Source of the DNA: Strigops habroptila
Lineage: Eukaryota > Chordata > Aves > Psittaciformes > Psittacidae
DNA length: 64,000 nt
NCBI RefSeq assembly: GCF_004027225.2
Contig: NC_044277.2
Location: forward strand, 133,454,057-133,518,056
Direction: 5' to 3'
Positions 1 to 14,000 of this stretch are shown here, in pieces (positions within the stretch are counted from its first letter, which is position 1; every line of letters starts with the position of its first letter). Position numbers and translations under genes: made by a program. The notes under the pieces are model-generated. The model ran no database searches, had not been told where the DNA came from, and saw only the letters and a list, made by a program, of their open reading frames with translations.

Positions 1-3000
1 AATCCTCGCAGGAAAAAACCCTGTAGGTAGTATCAAAATACCTATTCTATTAAGAAATAGAGCTGCTTCCATTATAGCTTGCCTCATGAACTTACTGATA
101 CACAGTCCTTCCTGTTCCAACATGCACAGGCAAAATGCAAAACAGTTCTAGATTCCTTCTCACTGACATAATTAGGCAGAATAATGAAGCACGGAGATGT
201 GTAACACCAAATATGGGGGTAAAAGTGGAGGAGCCTGCGGTACTTGAGACTCAGAGGAATCAGCTCCATCCCTGTGGGGACTTGCAGTTTTGCTGTTTTC
301 AGACCTAAAGATACCAGTGTGTTGTCAAGTGCTTTTGCCTCCATGTGATAGTGACTCATACAGATGAGAAACTTCTGAAATTAGCCAATGGCAGGGCTAA
401 CGCAGAGTCAGCCACTTTCAGGAAGCTGAGGGCTTCTTGTTGTGATGGCTCCTCCCTGTTAAATGCCCTTCAAGACTTCATAGTACCTGCTGGAAAGTCA
501 GTCATTGCTATGTTCTGTTCTCCAGCCTGGTGCAGGGTATCAGGATCCTTGGGGACAAATGCGATAGAACTGCACTAGCTGATTATTTTTCATTATTTTT
601 CTTTTTAACCTTGGAGACTGCACACATTATATGTTTCTCATAAGGGATCTATTTTGCTAGCAGTTTGGTAAAGGCTGGCTTTATGAGATGAAATATTCTA
701 CTTCAGTACTCAGGAGGAGGGAAAAACTGTAATCACACATCATTAAATGAATCACCCCACTACCCTAGCAGGATGTAACAGGATACAGTGTGCTGCAAAA
801 GCTTGCTTTAGAAAGTTAAAATGACTCTTTCTTCAAAAAACAGGATCAATCACCCATTTTCTTTTTTTTTTTTTTTTTTTGAGAAAAGGTACATAAGACC
901 TGGGAGGCATGAGGCAAATATGGTGGGATAATTCCCAGCTAAAGAATAGTAAGGGGACGATTAAAGAAGAAACAGAAGACAGAAATTTCTAAAGGATGTT
1001 TGCGAGATGAGTTGCAGAGAAAAGAATGGCAGCGAGAATAGATAATTAGCAGTGGGAAATTAGTACAAAGGAATGTAAGGTTCTCATAACCTTTTTGTTC
1101 CTGCTGTCATCTGGTTTTTAGGAAAAAAAAAATCTCTGAGACAGGTCGTCAAAGTTTGATGGATGCACAAAGCTGATCTGGGATCATTCTGGACCTCTTA
1201 AATCAACCTGCAGCAGTTTGGAGCCAACATGCAGCCAGTGAGAATACGATGAGTAGGAGAGAAAGGACACAAGGTGCAAGTGAGCCTCTCCAGAGGAATT
1301 GCTGCTATTATCTGGTCTCCATTACACAGATGTTAACTCTGAGCTATTCTCTGTGCTTGTTTGATAGCTAGTGTCTAAGGTATAGTGCTTTTCTTCTGAA
1401 ATGTCATCTTCCTATTGTGAACAGTGAATGAACTGCCATGCTGAGGTTTGGGAGTGGGCTGAGGTTTTTTCGTAGGGTTTATCTCCGCCAGCCTCTTGCA
1501 AGATAATTCTGTGTTGGCAGAGAGTACTCAGAAGAGACGGCTGTTTCAAGTCTTGTTCAGTTTAGGGAAACCACACTAACTTTCCACATTTATTCCTCAG
1601 AGGGGACGAAACAAACTTAATTTCCTTCCCAAAGAGCAAGAGGAAATTAAAGCAAGTGTTTAAAAGGAGTCAAGTATATGCTCAAAATATTTGTGAGAAA
1701 GTCGGTTTTAGTTAAGGCACACACACATTATTGGGATAAAGCTTTCAGAGCATCATCTATTTTACTCATACATTGAAAATTCAATATATTTACAGTTCAG
1801 AGCACTTCTTTGTACACAACATTGTTCACCTCAAGACTTGTTCTGATTTATTCTGTTAACTGGGAGGACAGTGATGATTCAGACTTCTTCACACCACAAA
1901 AAAGCGGCTAGGTGAGGAAAAGTTCTGGTTTCAGCAGATAATAATGGGTGGTTGTTCAGCTGTACAGAGTGCTAGTGGGCGGACACACGCCATTCAGTTT
2001 AGTGAGTCTGTCATTACAAGGCACAAACTGATGGACAGATTTCTTATCCATGGTGAATGGCATGAGAAGAAGGGAACAGACCAACATCACGCATCTTATT
2101 CCCTGAGCAAACCTTACCATTTGAGCATCCACATTTAAAGAAGCTGATGCTTTCTTTAGAGACTGTAAGTAAATGGAGACTAGGGAAAAATCCACATGAT
2201 CCACATCTTGATTTAGGGTAAGCGCCAAGACTTTGGTTGCTGTTTGCCCGTGGGGTGTCCAGCCCAATGTGCAGTGCAAGAGTTGCACAGTGAGCCCTTG
2301 GGATCCAGCCAAAACCTCCCCTGGGGAAAACATGATCCAGGAAAGGTCCTGTCCCTCACGCATATCACTGGATCACTGCCGTTATCCTCCTTACCCATCC
2401 CAGCTCCAACTATGCATGAGTTGAGGTCCAGAAGGGAAATAATAGAAGTGATTCTCCCTTAAAACAGAACACGTAATATGGGGGGCAGTGAAAAGGGAAG
2501 GTAATTTAGCTTACTAACAATTTTATTTCTTCTGGCATGAGGCATTTCGCTTGAACTAGTTTTATAGGATCCTGGCTTTTGCTAGATATTTAGTAGTAAT
2601 TTGGAAAATGTAAGCATTTTTTAACCTGTTATGAGAGAGGATGAAAATGAAAACCTCTTTGCTTAATGCAAATCGTAACTCTCATGATCTTGTTTTCCAA
2701 ATTTTCAGAAAGTTTTCAGAGCAGAGGTCTCAGGTTCTTAAGAATTCCTTTAAAAATGAATTGCTTAACAGTGCGTTCAGTAATATTTCAAGCACAAGCA
2801 CAGTTAATGAACTCTGCTGTTGCCATATGAGCATTACAAGAAACTATATCATTGCAGTCTCATTTAATCTCTTGCTTCGATTCTTTATTCTTGCAGCTTC
2901 AGAAATTGGCAAGACGGGGGCCTCCAGATCCCCAGTGAAGGCCAGGCAAGGAGTCTATAAAGTTGTTTTCACTGTGTTGCTATTTTCAAAAGAAGGGGTA

Positions 3001-3689
3001 AGCAGGAGCAACTGCCCTGGATCTCCTCTTGATGGCTTGCAATGCTTAATCTCTTTGAACACAGCCCACTGCTGACTTCTAAGGTCCCACTCCAGCTCAG
3101 CAAAGCCAGCGTTACTGTTGCTTTAGACACTGTCATTTAATCATTCAAGGTAGGAAAATGTATCACAGATCTGAGACAAGAAAGGAATTTGCTGCCATGC
3201 TTATTTTGCTTAATGGTCTATCGTGTCATTCCATTTTATTCCCATCTTAATATGGTATGAAGAATCCTCTAGGCACCCTTTACTTAATATCTCCTATAGA
3301 AGAAATTGCTTTCACTTCTTGAAGTTGTTCTCACTTTCACGGTAGTACAGCACAGGAAAAGAAAGTTTCTGATGATTTACAGCAGGAAGCAGATAATGTG
3401 CCTTCCTGGCATCACTGAAGGAGAGGTGGAAAGTGTTCATAAACACATTTCTCAAAGGCAAGATCAGAAACAGTACATTGGAACTTCAAAAAAGGCCCCA
3501 GCTACAGAATTTGCATTTATGCCCTGAACCTCTTGCACTTTGGGATTGTTCAGCTCTCAGATACAGATCTAAGGCTGCTTTTCCATGATATTACAAGCTA
3601 ATTCTGAATTTTAAACACAGCACTACTCAAAGGTTCTATGTGTTGATGTCACAACTGTTTCCCAAACGATGGGAAATAAGAAGGAAAAA
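1..3689. other. Intergenic / 5'-flanking DNA, no gene recognised
   Basis: This is AT-rich unique sequence. Several open frames up to 144 codons occur (for example 2641-3075 on +), but none shows a domain, a signal peptide or flanking splice logic that I recognise. The only distinct low-complexity element is a run of 19 T at 862-880. In other vertebrates CPVL is the neighbour on this side of CHN2. I saw no recognisable carboxypeptidase exon on the minus strand, though short diverged exons could be missed by eye. Confidence 0.6.
862..880. repeat. Poly(T) homopolymer, 19 nt
   Basis: An uninterrupted T run directly visible in the sequence. On the minus strand it reads as poly(A), but no retrocopy body was recognised beside it. 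Confidence 0.95.
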
Positions 3690-4385
3690 AGCAGCAAAGA
3701 CTGGGAAAGCTAAGAGTGGCTGGTAAGCTGCGCGTTGGAAAAGGAGTTGGGGGCGTTGGCCAACTGCCAGCTGAACATGAGCCAGCTTGTCCCAGATGGC
3801 TTGTAACAGCAATAGTGCGGCAGCAGGGCCAGGGCAGTGATCATCCCTCTGTACTTGGCACTGGTGAGGCTGCACCTCGAACACTGTTCAGTTCTGGGCC
3901 CCTCGCTACAGAAGAGACATTGAGGTGATGGAACAGACATTGAGGTGATGGAGCACCTCCAAAGAAGAGCAGCAAAGGTGGTGAAGGGTCTGGAGAACAA
4001 GTGTGATGCGGAGCAGCTGAGGGACCTGGGGTTGTTTAGTCTGGAGAAGAGAAGGCTCAAGGGGGACCTTATTGCTCTCTACAACTGCCTGAAAGGAGGT
4101 TGTATTGAGGTAGGGGTTGGTCTCTTCTCCCAGGTAACAAGTGATAGGACAAGAGGAAATGGCCTCAAGCTGCCCCAGGGGAGGTTTAGATTGGATATCA
4201 GGAAAAATTTCTTCACTGAAAGGGTTGTCAAGCATTGGAACAGGCTGCCCTGGGAAGTGGCAGAGTCACCATTCCAGAAGGTATTTAAAATTGTGTAGGT
4301 GTGCCGCTTAGGGACTTGGCAGTGCCAGGTCAATGATTGGACTCCATGATCTTAAAGGTCCTTTCCACCCCAAATGATTCTATGA
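3690..4385 (+). mobile_element. CR1 LINE fragment, 5'-truncated, 3' end present
   Basis: The region aligns by eye with the CR1 copy at 28990-30262 from about the 'agagtggctgg' block onward. It ends in the avian CR1 3' terminus 'aatgattctatgactc'. An open frame at 3945-4298 retains the C-terminal part of the CR1 ORF2 protein, with recognisable blocks such as [27 protein letters not shown] and [14 protein letters not shown]. It is a dead copy: most of the 5' sequence is missing, there is an internal deletion around 3790-3815 relative to the longer copy, and a 20-bp tandem duplication lies at 3915-3954. The exact 5' boundary is uncertain by about 20 bases. It lies upstream of CHN2 in the same orientation. 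Confidence 0.93.
3915..3954 (+). repeat. 20-bp tandem duplication inside CR1
   Basis: Two adjacent 20-bp units beginning 'agacattgaggtgatgga' occur at 3915-3934 and 3935-3954 and differ at a single base. The related CR1 copy near 29790 has this block only once, so the duplication is private to this copy. Confidence 0.9.
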
Positions 4386-7300
4386 CTCAAGATATTCAGG
4401 TCAGAAGTCTTCTTCTTCTGTGTATGCAATACCCTACAAATCTCTGCTCAGGACATGGAGACAGTGGGAAGAATACTGAAGGAACATTTTAGAAAAAACC
4501 TCCATGTAAAGCACCAATACGTTTTTCAAATGTATGTTGGTTTCAAATAAATATTCACCTAGTACAGCAAAACAAGCTCCACCATTTTGACATTACCAAA
4601 GCGGGGGGATTGGGGGGGAAGTCTAAATAGAGTTTCATCTAAATCTTAAACACTTCTGACTGCTCAAAAACTTCCACCAAATGAAAGCAAATAAATATTT
4701 TGTGGAGCTTGGCTTCAGATGTTATTCCAAGAAAGGATAGATAGTAACCCTTCCTTGAGGCCTTCTGACATTAGATTTTGCAGAGGCAAAGAAGGAAGGA
4801 TTTTTCCTAAGTTCATTTATATTTTTATAAGGATTTAAATAATACAGGATACCAGGCCCTGCAGAAGATCCAACATTTTCACAGCTCAGCGTTTGGGAAA
4901 ATGTAGTTCACAGATGGATGTAGTTCCACAACACCACATGCACAAAGCTGGCAATAAAAACTAAAACCTGCTGTTCATTTGAAGACAGGAACTATGGCAA
5001 GGTGCAGCTGTTTGTTTGAGCTGGAACACTGCAAAATAAACCAGCTAACCAACATCACAAGTTTTCACCCACACCCTAACATGTCCATTCAAGGCTTTAA
5101 TTTCATTTATAACAGAGACCAGAAAATATGCTACAGGAGGGCTGGAACAAAGACCAAAAGACTTTGTTTCAGCCCTCCTGGAAAGCAAAGAGGGCTAAGA
5201 GAAAACAGACATATGTGTCATCATTCAAAGGGCCAAGAAAACTGTGTGAGGTTAGAGGATGGGAAGGAAGGTGGCAACAGCCTGAAAATAGTGTTGATAT
5301 GGCTCTGTGAATAACCGATACTCTTCTGGAGATTGTCTAAGTCCTGGGCAAAAAGAGAAGGAGAAGGTATTTGTTGAAATTTGTTGAAATGAAAATCTGA
5401 AAGCATGGTAATTTGGTGGTTTTGGACACAGGATAGTCCATTCAGCCTCAACCCTTTTGGATCTGAATCAAAAGTAACAATCTAAAGAAAAGGTTGGAGT
5501 CACACAGTTGCTGGTGCTGTTTAAATGACTCATTAGTTGAAACTTTAAGCCAGGAGAAGAGTGCCAGGTTTTATTGATTCTCCCACTTTCAGAGGCTGAA
5601 ACCAGTATCATTTGTTCTGCAGGAGAGATCTGTTCTGGTTTTTCTGCCCGTACAAAAGGAATACAACAGGCAGCACTGAATGCTCCATGCTCTGAAATAC
5701 TTTACAAGCAAATATTTGAGTGAGAAAACAGAAGACAAGGTTTCCTCTTTTAACTCCATGGATCAAAGAGACATCACAAGGAAAACAAAGAAATAGAAGA
5801 ACTTCTTCACTCATCTACAACTCTAGTTTACAGAAAATCTTCACAAATTCACATAATATTGTGGATGGAGCCACATTCATACAAAGGCTTGACTGTATTC
5901 CAAGCAAAGGAGTTTCTCTCATGTTGTTCTTTATAAAATACGCTATAGGCCTGGACAGGTTAGACAGAGGCCTTGGTTAATCAGTGGATTAATTTGGGTT
6001 CAGCAGTTATGTTGGAACAGAGCTGTTTTGTATTTCAAAACCTACTGAAGTATTCATTTGGACTGTAAAGGCTGTAGCAGAAGTAAGTTGGTGGTTACAC
6101 CTACATATATTTCTCAACCATAAGAGGATGAGCTTATACCATTCACTTGATCTGCCTTCCCATTTTTAGCCTTAAAGGAAAACATTGCAGGAGAAAGCAG
6201 TTGAATTGCAACATCACTAAATAGTGAGGAAAAAGTGGCGGTTTGCTTCTGCATCTGGATTAGTGGAAGTGATCATTTGAAGATGGTACTAACTGTTCAG
6301 TAAGCATTGTTCATTCCCTGACTTCTTTACAAATCAGAAATCAAGGTGGACTGCTCTGCTCACCAAGCCCAAGCTATTACAATGTAACTTGTGAGCACAT
6401 TCTGATTTCCCAACATGACCATTGCACAGCCTGTTCCGAAAATACATTTCATGCAAGTCAGCCATGTCCTTTATCATTGGTTTAATGCTAATTGCTCTGT
6501 ACAGACCATGGGAAGAAGACTCTTAAGAGCAAACCCTTGTGCTAGGACTTCTTGAAGCACAGCGTCACGGAAGTAAGGCTGGGAATCAGTCTCCTGGAAT
6601 TCCAGTCACACATGAAAACACAACGAAACATCCGCTTTCTGACCAAGCTTCTTGTAGTGCTCAGGCTGATTTTGCTGACCCACTGTTTCCGCAGAAGCCT
6701 GCTTTTGAAAATAACTGCCCATTGGATAATTAACTGATATTAAAAGAATTTGACAGCAAGTGCAACCTGCTGGGTTCCTCTTGACCATGGTCCAAAAATA
6801 CACCGCTCTGCTTAGTGTGATTAGTAAGACATCACTAGCCTACAGCTATACTGCAGAACCGTTAGTGCATATTGTTGCCTCTCTTCTGGAGCAGTTGCAT
6901 GCAGGTGATACGGATGAACGCTATCAGATATTATCAGTTATTATGATCTTATAACATAATCATACATGGCAGTGGGGTTTTTTTGACCAAATCACTTATT
7001 TCATCATCATCATTGAAAGCTAATAATGGTGTGAAGGGAAGGTTAAAGTCACGCTAGTAAATTAATATCTTTTCAGATACTCAAGAAAGTTCAAGTGTGC
7101 AGTTTTTTATTTTTGTCAAATCCATGTAAAAACACACTGAATATGATGGAGCCAAATACTTAGTATTGTAGGCCAGATTCTTCAAATCAGAGCAGCTACT
7201 TGCTACTCTGCTGCTAGTGTAATCTATTAAGCAATCTTAATCTGAAAAATGAAGGGCAGCAGCATTGCAGTAATGTTCTTCCTATCCCTTTATAAAGCCT

Positions 7301-10300
7301 GCACAGGGGCTCTGAGGACTGTTGCTCTCATCACACACCAGAGGCAGCTATACAGTTCTCCCTCCATGAGCTCACTGCAGCTGGGTATGCAGGAGCAGGA
7401 GCAGAAGACCTGGCAAAGCTGTGCTTCCCATCAGCTCGAGCACACACCGAGAGCAGTGTGCTGCATTGCTCCGCTACACGTTGGGGTCTGGCTATTGCTT
7501 TACACTTTTGATTTGTCTCTCAGAAGGACCCAGCTGGCAATGGGCTTTCTTATGCCAGCAATGCTAAAATGCATTTATCATGCTGATTTCAGTTCGGGTG
7601 TTTGTCATGCTGCCAGGATAGTTGCCAACCCTCAGTCATTCTTCCTGTGTGAGTTTCCCAAAGGCTGAATTTTAGAGCATGCATACGTGGGCCCAGTGTT
7701 TATTTTTGTTCTTCTAAGCATTTTCGAAATTCCTCTCCAGCTCAGCATGGTGATACCTGATGAAAAGCAGGTGAGCAGGAAGCTGTTTAAACGCCCCTTG
7801 CCCAGCCATGCAGCAAGGTCGTGCTACTTGTAGACCTCTGTAAGTAAATGAGAAGGATCAGAAAAGAAGGCAAAACTGTGCTTTTGCAACAGTACGAGAA
7901 GCTCAGGCCCAGCTCCACTTCCAATATAGAATACAGTAAGTGACTTCTTGAATATTCTTGATCTAATCTTGTGTGTGGCAATACACTCACTTTGTGGTGT
8001 TTCAGTTACTAGCCTGCATTGCGCTGGGTGCAGTGGTCTGAAAAGCCTGGGATAGTTTGTCTGGAGACTGGGATGGCTGGGAGGGAGCCACAGGAGCACA
8101 CTGAGGATTGAATGAATGCACTAAACCAGAATTCACATGCTGTAAGTACCTTATTGGGTCAACACAAGTTATAGGGCTTCTACCTTTTAATCCATTTGAC
8201 ACTGCTGCAGCCTTTTGACTTATGAAGAAAGGATGCAGCAAGATGTTTTTGCTGAAGATCTTAATATTTTATAAAGTCCTTGATGCAAAGTTAGGGAAGC
8301 AAGTGGAATTCACATCAAAATGTCAGCCCTTGGCTCAGCAGTCTACCTAAAGACATGTTTTCTGACCTGGGTAAAATGTGTGTCTAGTATGTCAGCTAGA
8401 TATTTTGACAGCATGGTGTTTGTGTGTTGCTTGTGTTTTAACCATCTGGTAAGCACATTAATTCATCCAGAGAAGGCAGAGACAGCGACAAGCATGGCAG
8501 AGATTTACGCAGTTTACATTATGGATTTACACCCGCCCGTGAGGTCGCAGCACGGCACCCCCAGAGCAGGGTTTGACAGCAAACACCAGCACATCAGAGG
8601 AGAGCAGACACAGCCGTTGCGCTCTCAGGGACCACATTTCTTCCTCTCTTGGCGGCTGACAGGGATTTCTGAAAAGCACAAATATGAGGAAAATAACCCT
8701 GAGCAGACCGTCTGTGGGAGGTGCCACCAAAGCTCTTGGGAGTGCTACTACAGCACGCCACAATGTGCCAGTCTGGTTCAATCACTGTTTCCGCAACATA
8801 GCAGGAGCAAGTCACAGGAAATTGTGTGAAAGCAGTAACAGCATGGAGAGGACTCCGAAACCAGCTCTAACACGGGTTAGGGCAAACCAACACAAATAAA
8901 AGCTGGCAGGCTGTAACCAGCAGGGTGGAAGATCTGCTTTCAGAAAACAGGCAGGAAAGGTGTGAGGGAACATAACTTCCTTTCATAATTGTTGGTTCTG
9001 CTACCTTGGCACAAAAAGAAAGCATGCAGATTTTATGCTGTTACTGACTCCAGGTCACTGGAACAAAACACTTCCTTTAATTTTAAACACAACTGCTATA
9101 CAAAATCCTGCTGCTCCTACAAGAGGTGCTGGTAGATAAGCTTTCCCCTTGTCACCTCTGAGATGCTCACAGAGGAACAAATCAGTTACCATGGCTGGGG
9201 ATTCCACAGTCTCAACCTCTTTTTTGGCAATGAGTATTTCTGTCCTCCCTTGTTAACCTCATTTAAGGTTTTGCATGAGGCAGAGAGTCAGTCCTCTAGC
9301 TAATGTCATCCCTGTCTCTCCATTCTCTTCTACTGTTGAAGCCTAGAGTTGTTTATCAGGACAAACAGGTTCAGGTGTAAAGGAAGGTACATCTAAAATC
9401 CTTCACTGTGGTTTGTCATCACTTCCAGTTAGAGCAATTTTTGCTTTCAGCTTTAAGTTATCAGAAATTTCACCCCATTTCAGCAAAAGCAGCCAAGTTT
9501 TTGATAAGGTGTACCAAGATGACTGAACTGTTGATATTCAGGTTTCCACATCTCAGGGTGCAGGTGCCAGATGAGTATTACAGAAGGATCAAGTAAGCAA
9601 CTTTCAGAAAAAACATTTGGGTCTTTCCTATTGCCATTAAGTGACATGTAAACACTCGGAAGTTTTGGTGGGCAGCAAGCTACAGTTTGGCTTAGAAAAT
9701 TTATAAAATTCCTGTAGCATAGGTCTTTCAGATGAGTGCAAACCAAAATACTGTTAAGATAGTAGGTAATAGAAGTTGAACATCATAGTTTTTGCATAAG
9801 TGACCACACAAGCCTTTGTGTTCCCCAAACATTTTGCTTAAAGATAGTTATTTCCACTGTTGTTTTTATATGACTATATAATGGGGATGGAAAAACAACC
9901 CTAAGTGACATGTCTCATGAGCACTTCTGTGAAGGTGAAGAGGGTAAGAATTTGGCATCCAAAACTGTTTTAACATTACAGCATATCTCAAGATAAGGGC
10001 AAGCCAATACACTTCTTGTTTATGTCAAAGTTGTTCCTCGGGAAAGAACAAAATGTGGAGGTCTTGCAAGAAGCTGGTTTAAGGATTTCTGCATCTTTCA
10101 CCTACGGATAATGAGCTCACAGAGAAGTCCTCGGTTTTCAGTGTGAATGACAGATTATTAACTTTTAAAATTAAAGTTCTGTTGAGAGTGGATGTGGCAC
10201 AGTGAAAAATTGGGTAGGCATGTTGCATGTCACAGCTGTGACATAAATGCTATTCCATTCATTCCATCCACAGTCCTAAATAATACAAAGAATCCATCTT

Positions 10301-11028
10301 ACAGAAACTAAATTTCTGTATAGTTAAATCCACAGCCATGGAGTTTGATACTGTACTTGATACCAATCTATTTCCTTTGGGAATAAGTAGAGTATGAAAT
10401 TTCACCATACATGTTTGTCCCTGCAAAATTACTACTATAATTAAGGAAGTACCTTGTGGTTAAGACATGTGACTAAAAGGCAGCAGTGACAGGGACAGTA
10501 TACAGCTGCACTACAACTTACAGAAGCTCTGGTTTGAGTCTGCAGAATTAGGATAATTTAGTCATAACACAAAGTAGGCAAGATAATGTGTATTAAAATC
10601 CATCTGCAGAAATAATTCATAACTGTGCATTATACCATATGCAAAAGCAGAGCAAGAAGCCATATTTTATTTTATTGAAAATGCATTTTACACATTTTAA
10701 TGAGTACTAAAAGCATCAAGAAGTTAAAGGCACTGCTCTGGCACTTCATTTGAAAACTCTCCTCTAATCTTCAAAGTATTTGATTTAGAACTTCTTTTTG
10801 TTTCTTCCTTACAGTGTACACTGGAGAAGTTTACAGTATAGCTGATAAATAACTAATCTGCTCAGATTGCTGAAACCTCATGTTTCAATGTGTGCTCAAT
10901 AATCAGAGGGCCAATATCATCTCTGAACATACTTGAACTGTCCTTAATTAATTGAGGTTTAGGAGAACAAAGTCATAAATCCAAGCATACTTGGTGGACA
11001 GAAAGCAAGTATAGATTAACCTCAAATC

Positions 11029-11047
11029 AAAAAAAAAAAAAAAAAAA
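11029..11047. repeat. Poly(A) homopolymer, 19 nt
   Basis: An uninterrupted A run. No retrotransposed body or target-site duplication was recognised next to it. Confidence 0.95.
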
Positions 11048-14000
11048 CCTACTTCTCTCCTGCATAATATATTTGGCATGTAGGCCTCTCCTTCAAACAG
11101 CTTTAACCAAAGGAATTTCATGTTACTCACATGCATATCAACTATAATGAATCAAGACTTGCAAATTAGAATTTTATTCGCCATAACGAAGTTAAGTAAT
11201 CTTTAACTGTAATGCTTCAGCATCATTTACTCTTAGTTTTATCTGACAGCAGTTCTTCATGCCTTCGGGAATGACCAAAATACTTCAGCTAGTGGCCACC
11301 ATCAATGCACATGGCCAATTCCTCTTCTTTAATGCAGAAGTCACAGTAGGCAGAAAGTCATTCATAAACACAGCTGCACAGTTTTGTGTCCTCAGCATAA
11401 ACCTGAAAGGCTTAAGAAATGAAATTATTGTGTATTTCTGCAGCAAAAGTCTCCTGACTAGTTTCAAATTAAGGTCATAATAACCAAATAGTTCACCCCT
11501 CAAGGATGAGTGATTATATTTGTTCTTAAGTGTTAATCTGTTTGAAAAAATCTGCATTTGAAAGAACATAGTACATAGAAAGAAAAGTACATAGACTACT
11601 GCTTGCAGGAGCTGGAGCTATACATTTGGTATTTGTTATCAGCTTGCAAAACATATCCAATATGACAGTGAGAGTTGCAGAGAAAATAGCTAAGCAATGA
11701 CTAAATCAAGTGCTTACAAGGTGCCAGTACCATTTTTTATTCCTAGAGCACACAAAGAGGCTTCGACTCCTGTTCAAAGCTCTCAATCTCTGCCCTGAGT
11801 TTGTACCCACCTTTCTTTAATTAAGAAGTCATTCTGGACAGTGGAGACTCTTTGAAAGGAAAGGGCTTATCAACCCGCTGTTTATTTTAAAACTGCCCAC
11901 TTCCTACAAAGTGCCAGGATTTTTTTCTGAAAAGTATCTCCAGAAAATGACATTAATGGAGAGACTCCATGCCAGCACCTGCTTAACTGGTATATTGGCT
12001 TCCAGACTTGTTGCAATATATCTTTATGGTAAAGGCATTCACAGGCTGTTTTTTGTCAGGAGAGACTGAAAGGCAATTCTCTCCCCTTAAGCTTGTAATA
12101 GACTTGCATGCTGGGATTTATTTGCAAAGTTAATTCCACAATAACTTCGGTTGGAAAGGTTTGGTTGGCTTCTAGTTTTGAATGCTAAAAATGATTGAAA
12201 CATTTTCTTTTAAGGAAAACGTAAGATTCATTAATTCATTCTTTCACTTACAATGGTATGAAACAAGCGACAGGGAGATGGGACTGCAATGATTGCGAGG
12301 CCAGAAATAAAGTGGAGAAAAGGAAGTGCCTTCTCTCACCACACAAACTCAGGCGTGAGAACTCTTTGACCCAGGGAGCTTCACAAGACCTGGAAAGCAC
12401 CTAAGAAAAAAAAACCTTTGCAATGTCTGTATTGGAACGGCATTGAACTGACCAAGACTGTTCCGCTTTCTCAAGCTCAAACATCTCAGCCACTGCAGGA
12501 TCCTGTTTCCCTATACATGGCACAAATCCCTAAATAAACAGATTTAAATAGGTTAAGATTATTCTCAATCATGAAAAGGCTCAAACAGAGGAAATAAGAC
12601 TGCACAGAACATATCTTACCTCTGTGATTCCAAGACCACCACAGGGCAATTGCCTGAAGCAAAATGCAGTACAGAGAATAGATTTGCCCAGTAAATCAAA
12701 TCCCTCACTTTAATCCCTGTAAACCAAGTGGACAAAAGTCAGTAAACCAGATCTTACTCTCTGGGCTAAATAGCTGGAGTTTAACAAGGTGGAAGGTTTA
12801 GAAGAATGTCCAGTATTTTTTTAAACTCTGGGTAGGACTCAGCTGCTGATGGATTCGGTTGCAGCAGAGCAGAATCAGCTCCTCTCTCTAAAATAGATAC
12901 CAATTACCTGGGCAGCAGAGTGGCTTTTTAAGATCCATTGGTGATGTTGACAAAATCTGGATTGACAATAATGGGAACTAAGTCATTAAAACATCTAGGT
13001 GTCTAAATGTAAGTGTTCTTATATTGTGGATCCCACTCACTACAAGGTGATTTGAATGGTTCATAGCAAGTCTTCTCAGTCATAATCTCTTGAACAAGAG
13101 CATCCAATGACCTAGAACGTATGTCAAACCCCAGTTAAGCCTGAAAGACATTCAGAAGTCAAATCGAGGAGCAAAAATAAATATCACAAACTATAGTTTG
13201 TTTAGCCACACACTACAGTTTTGACTTTCCAACATATTTTGAGATATATTATTGCAATTAGAAAGAAAAACTGAAAGAAAATCTGAAATGTAAGTACAAC
13301 TAGACATCAAAAAGATTGTATCTTGTTTCAAGGTTGTAAAGACATTCTGAGGCATATTGAGTTTAGAACAAAAATCAGATTCCCACAGCTTAGGACTGCT
13401 AACTATAGTTCTGAGAAAAAAAATCAAAGTCTAAATTGTTTATAAATTGAAGTGAAAAACTACTGTTCGTGTTAGTAAACACTAAAAGAAATTATACTGA
13501 AGAAAAATATGCTGATTCTGGATTTTGATAAACCTATTTCTTATTATACAATTTCTTCTCTGATAATCTGATTATCCTTTTTCCTCTGATAATACTGGCT
13601 TGATTCCTGTGTCAAGCAACATCACCGACTCCCATTTCTTGACTCTGTCTATCGCATACGTACAAGTTCTTTTGTCTTCTTCACTTTTCTTAACTGCAGC
13701 TTAAAGTTGAGTTCACACAGGTTTTATTCAATGGAGTTCTGTCAAATTATTTCCCAAGAGTGTATCTACAACAAGAGGTTTCTGATATTACAGAGTGCCC
13801 CAGTTGTAGACATTCACCCATCTCGCACCACTTCTGGCGCAGTTAGGCAGATGTTACAGACACACTATTCCTCTTCCATTTGCAAATGCAGCTGCATGTC
13901 CAGTTCTGTCCTAGGAAGTTACAACGCTTAATCGTTCTCTGCTACTGAGTGATCCATACAGGATGCAGTTTCTAAGAAGATGGTCCAATTTGTTTGATGT

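Noticed and set aside
2641..3075. 144-codon plus-strand frame
   Set aside because: AT-rich sequence without recognised domains; treated as chance.
7249..7668. 139-codon plus-strand frame
   Set aside because: No recognisable motif or neighbouring exon logic; consistent with a chance ORF.
8320..8829. 169-codon plus-strand frame upstream of CHN2
   Set aside because: No domain, no signal of splicing or promoter, and a length attainable by chance in a window of this size. Kept only as unresolved.
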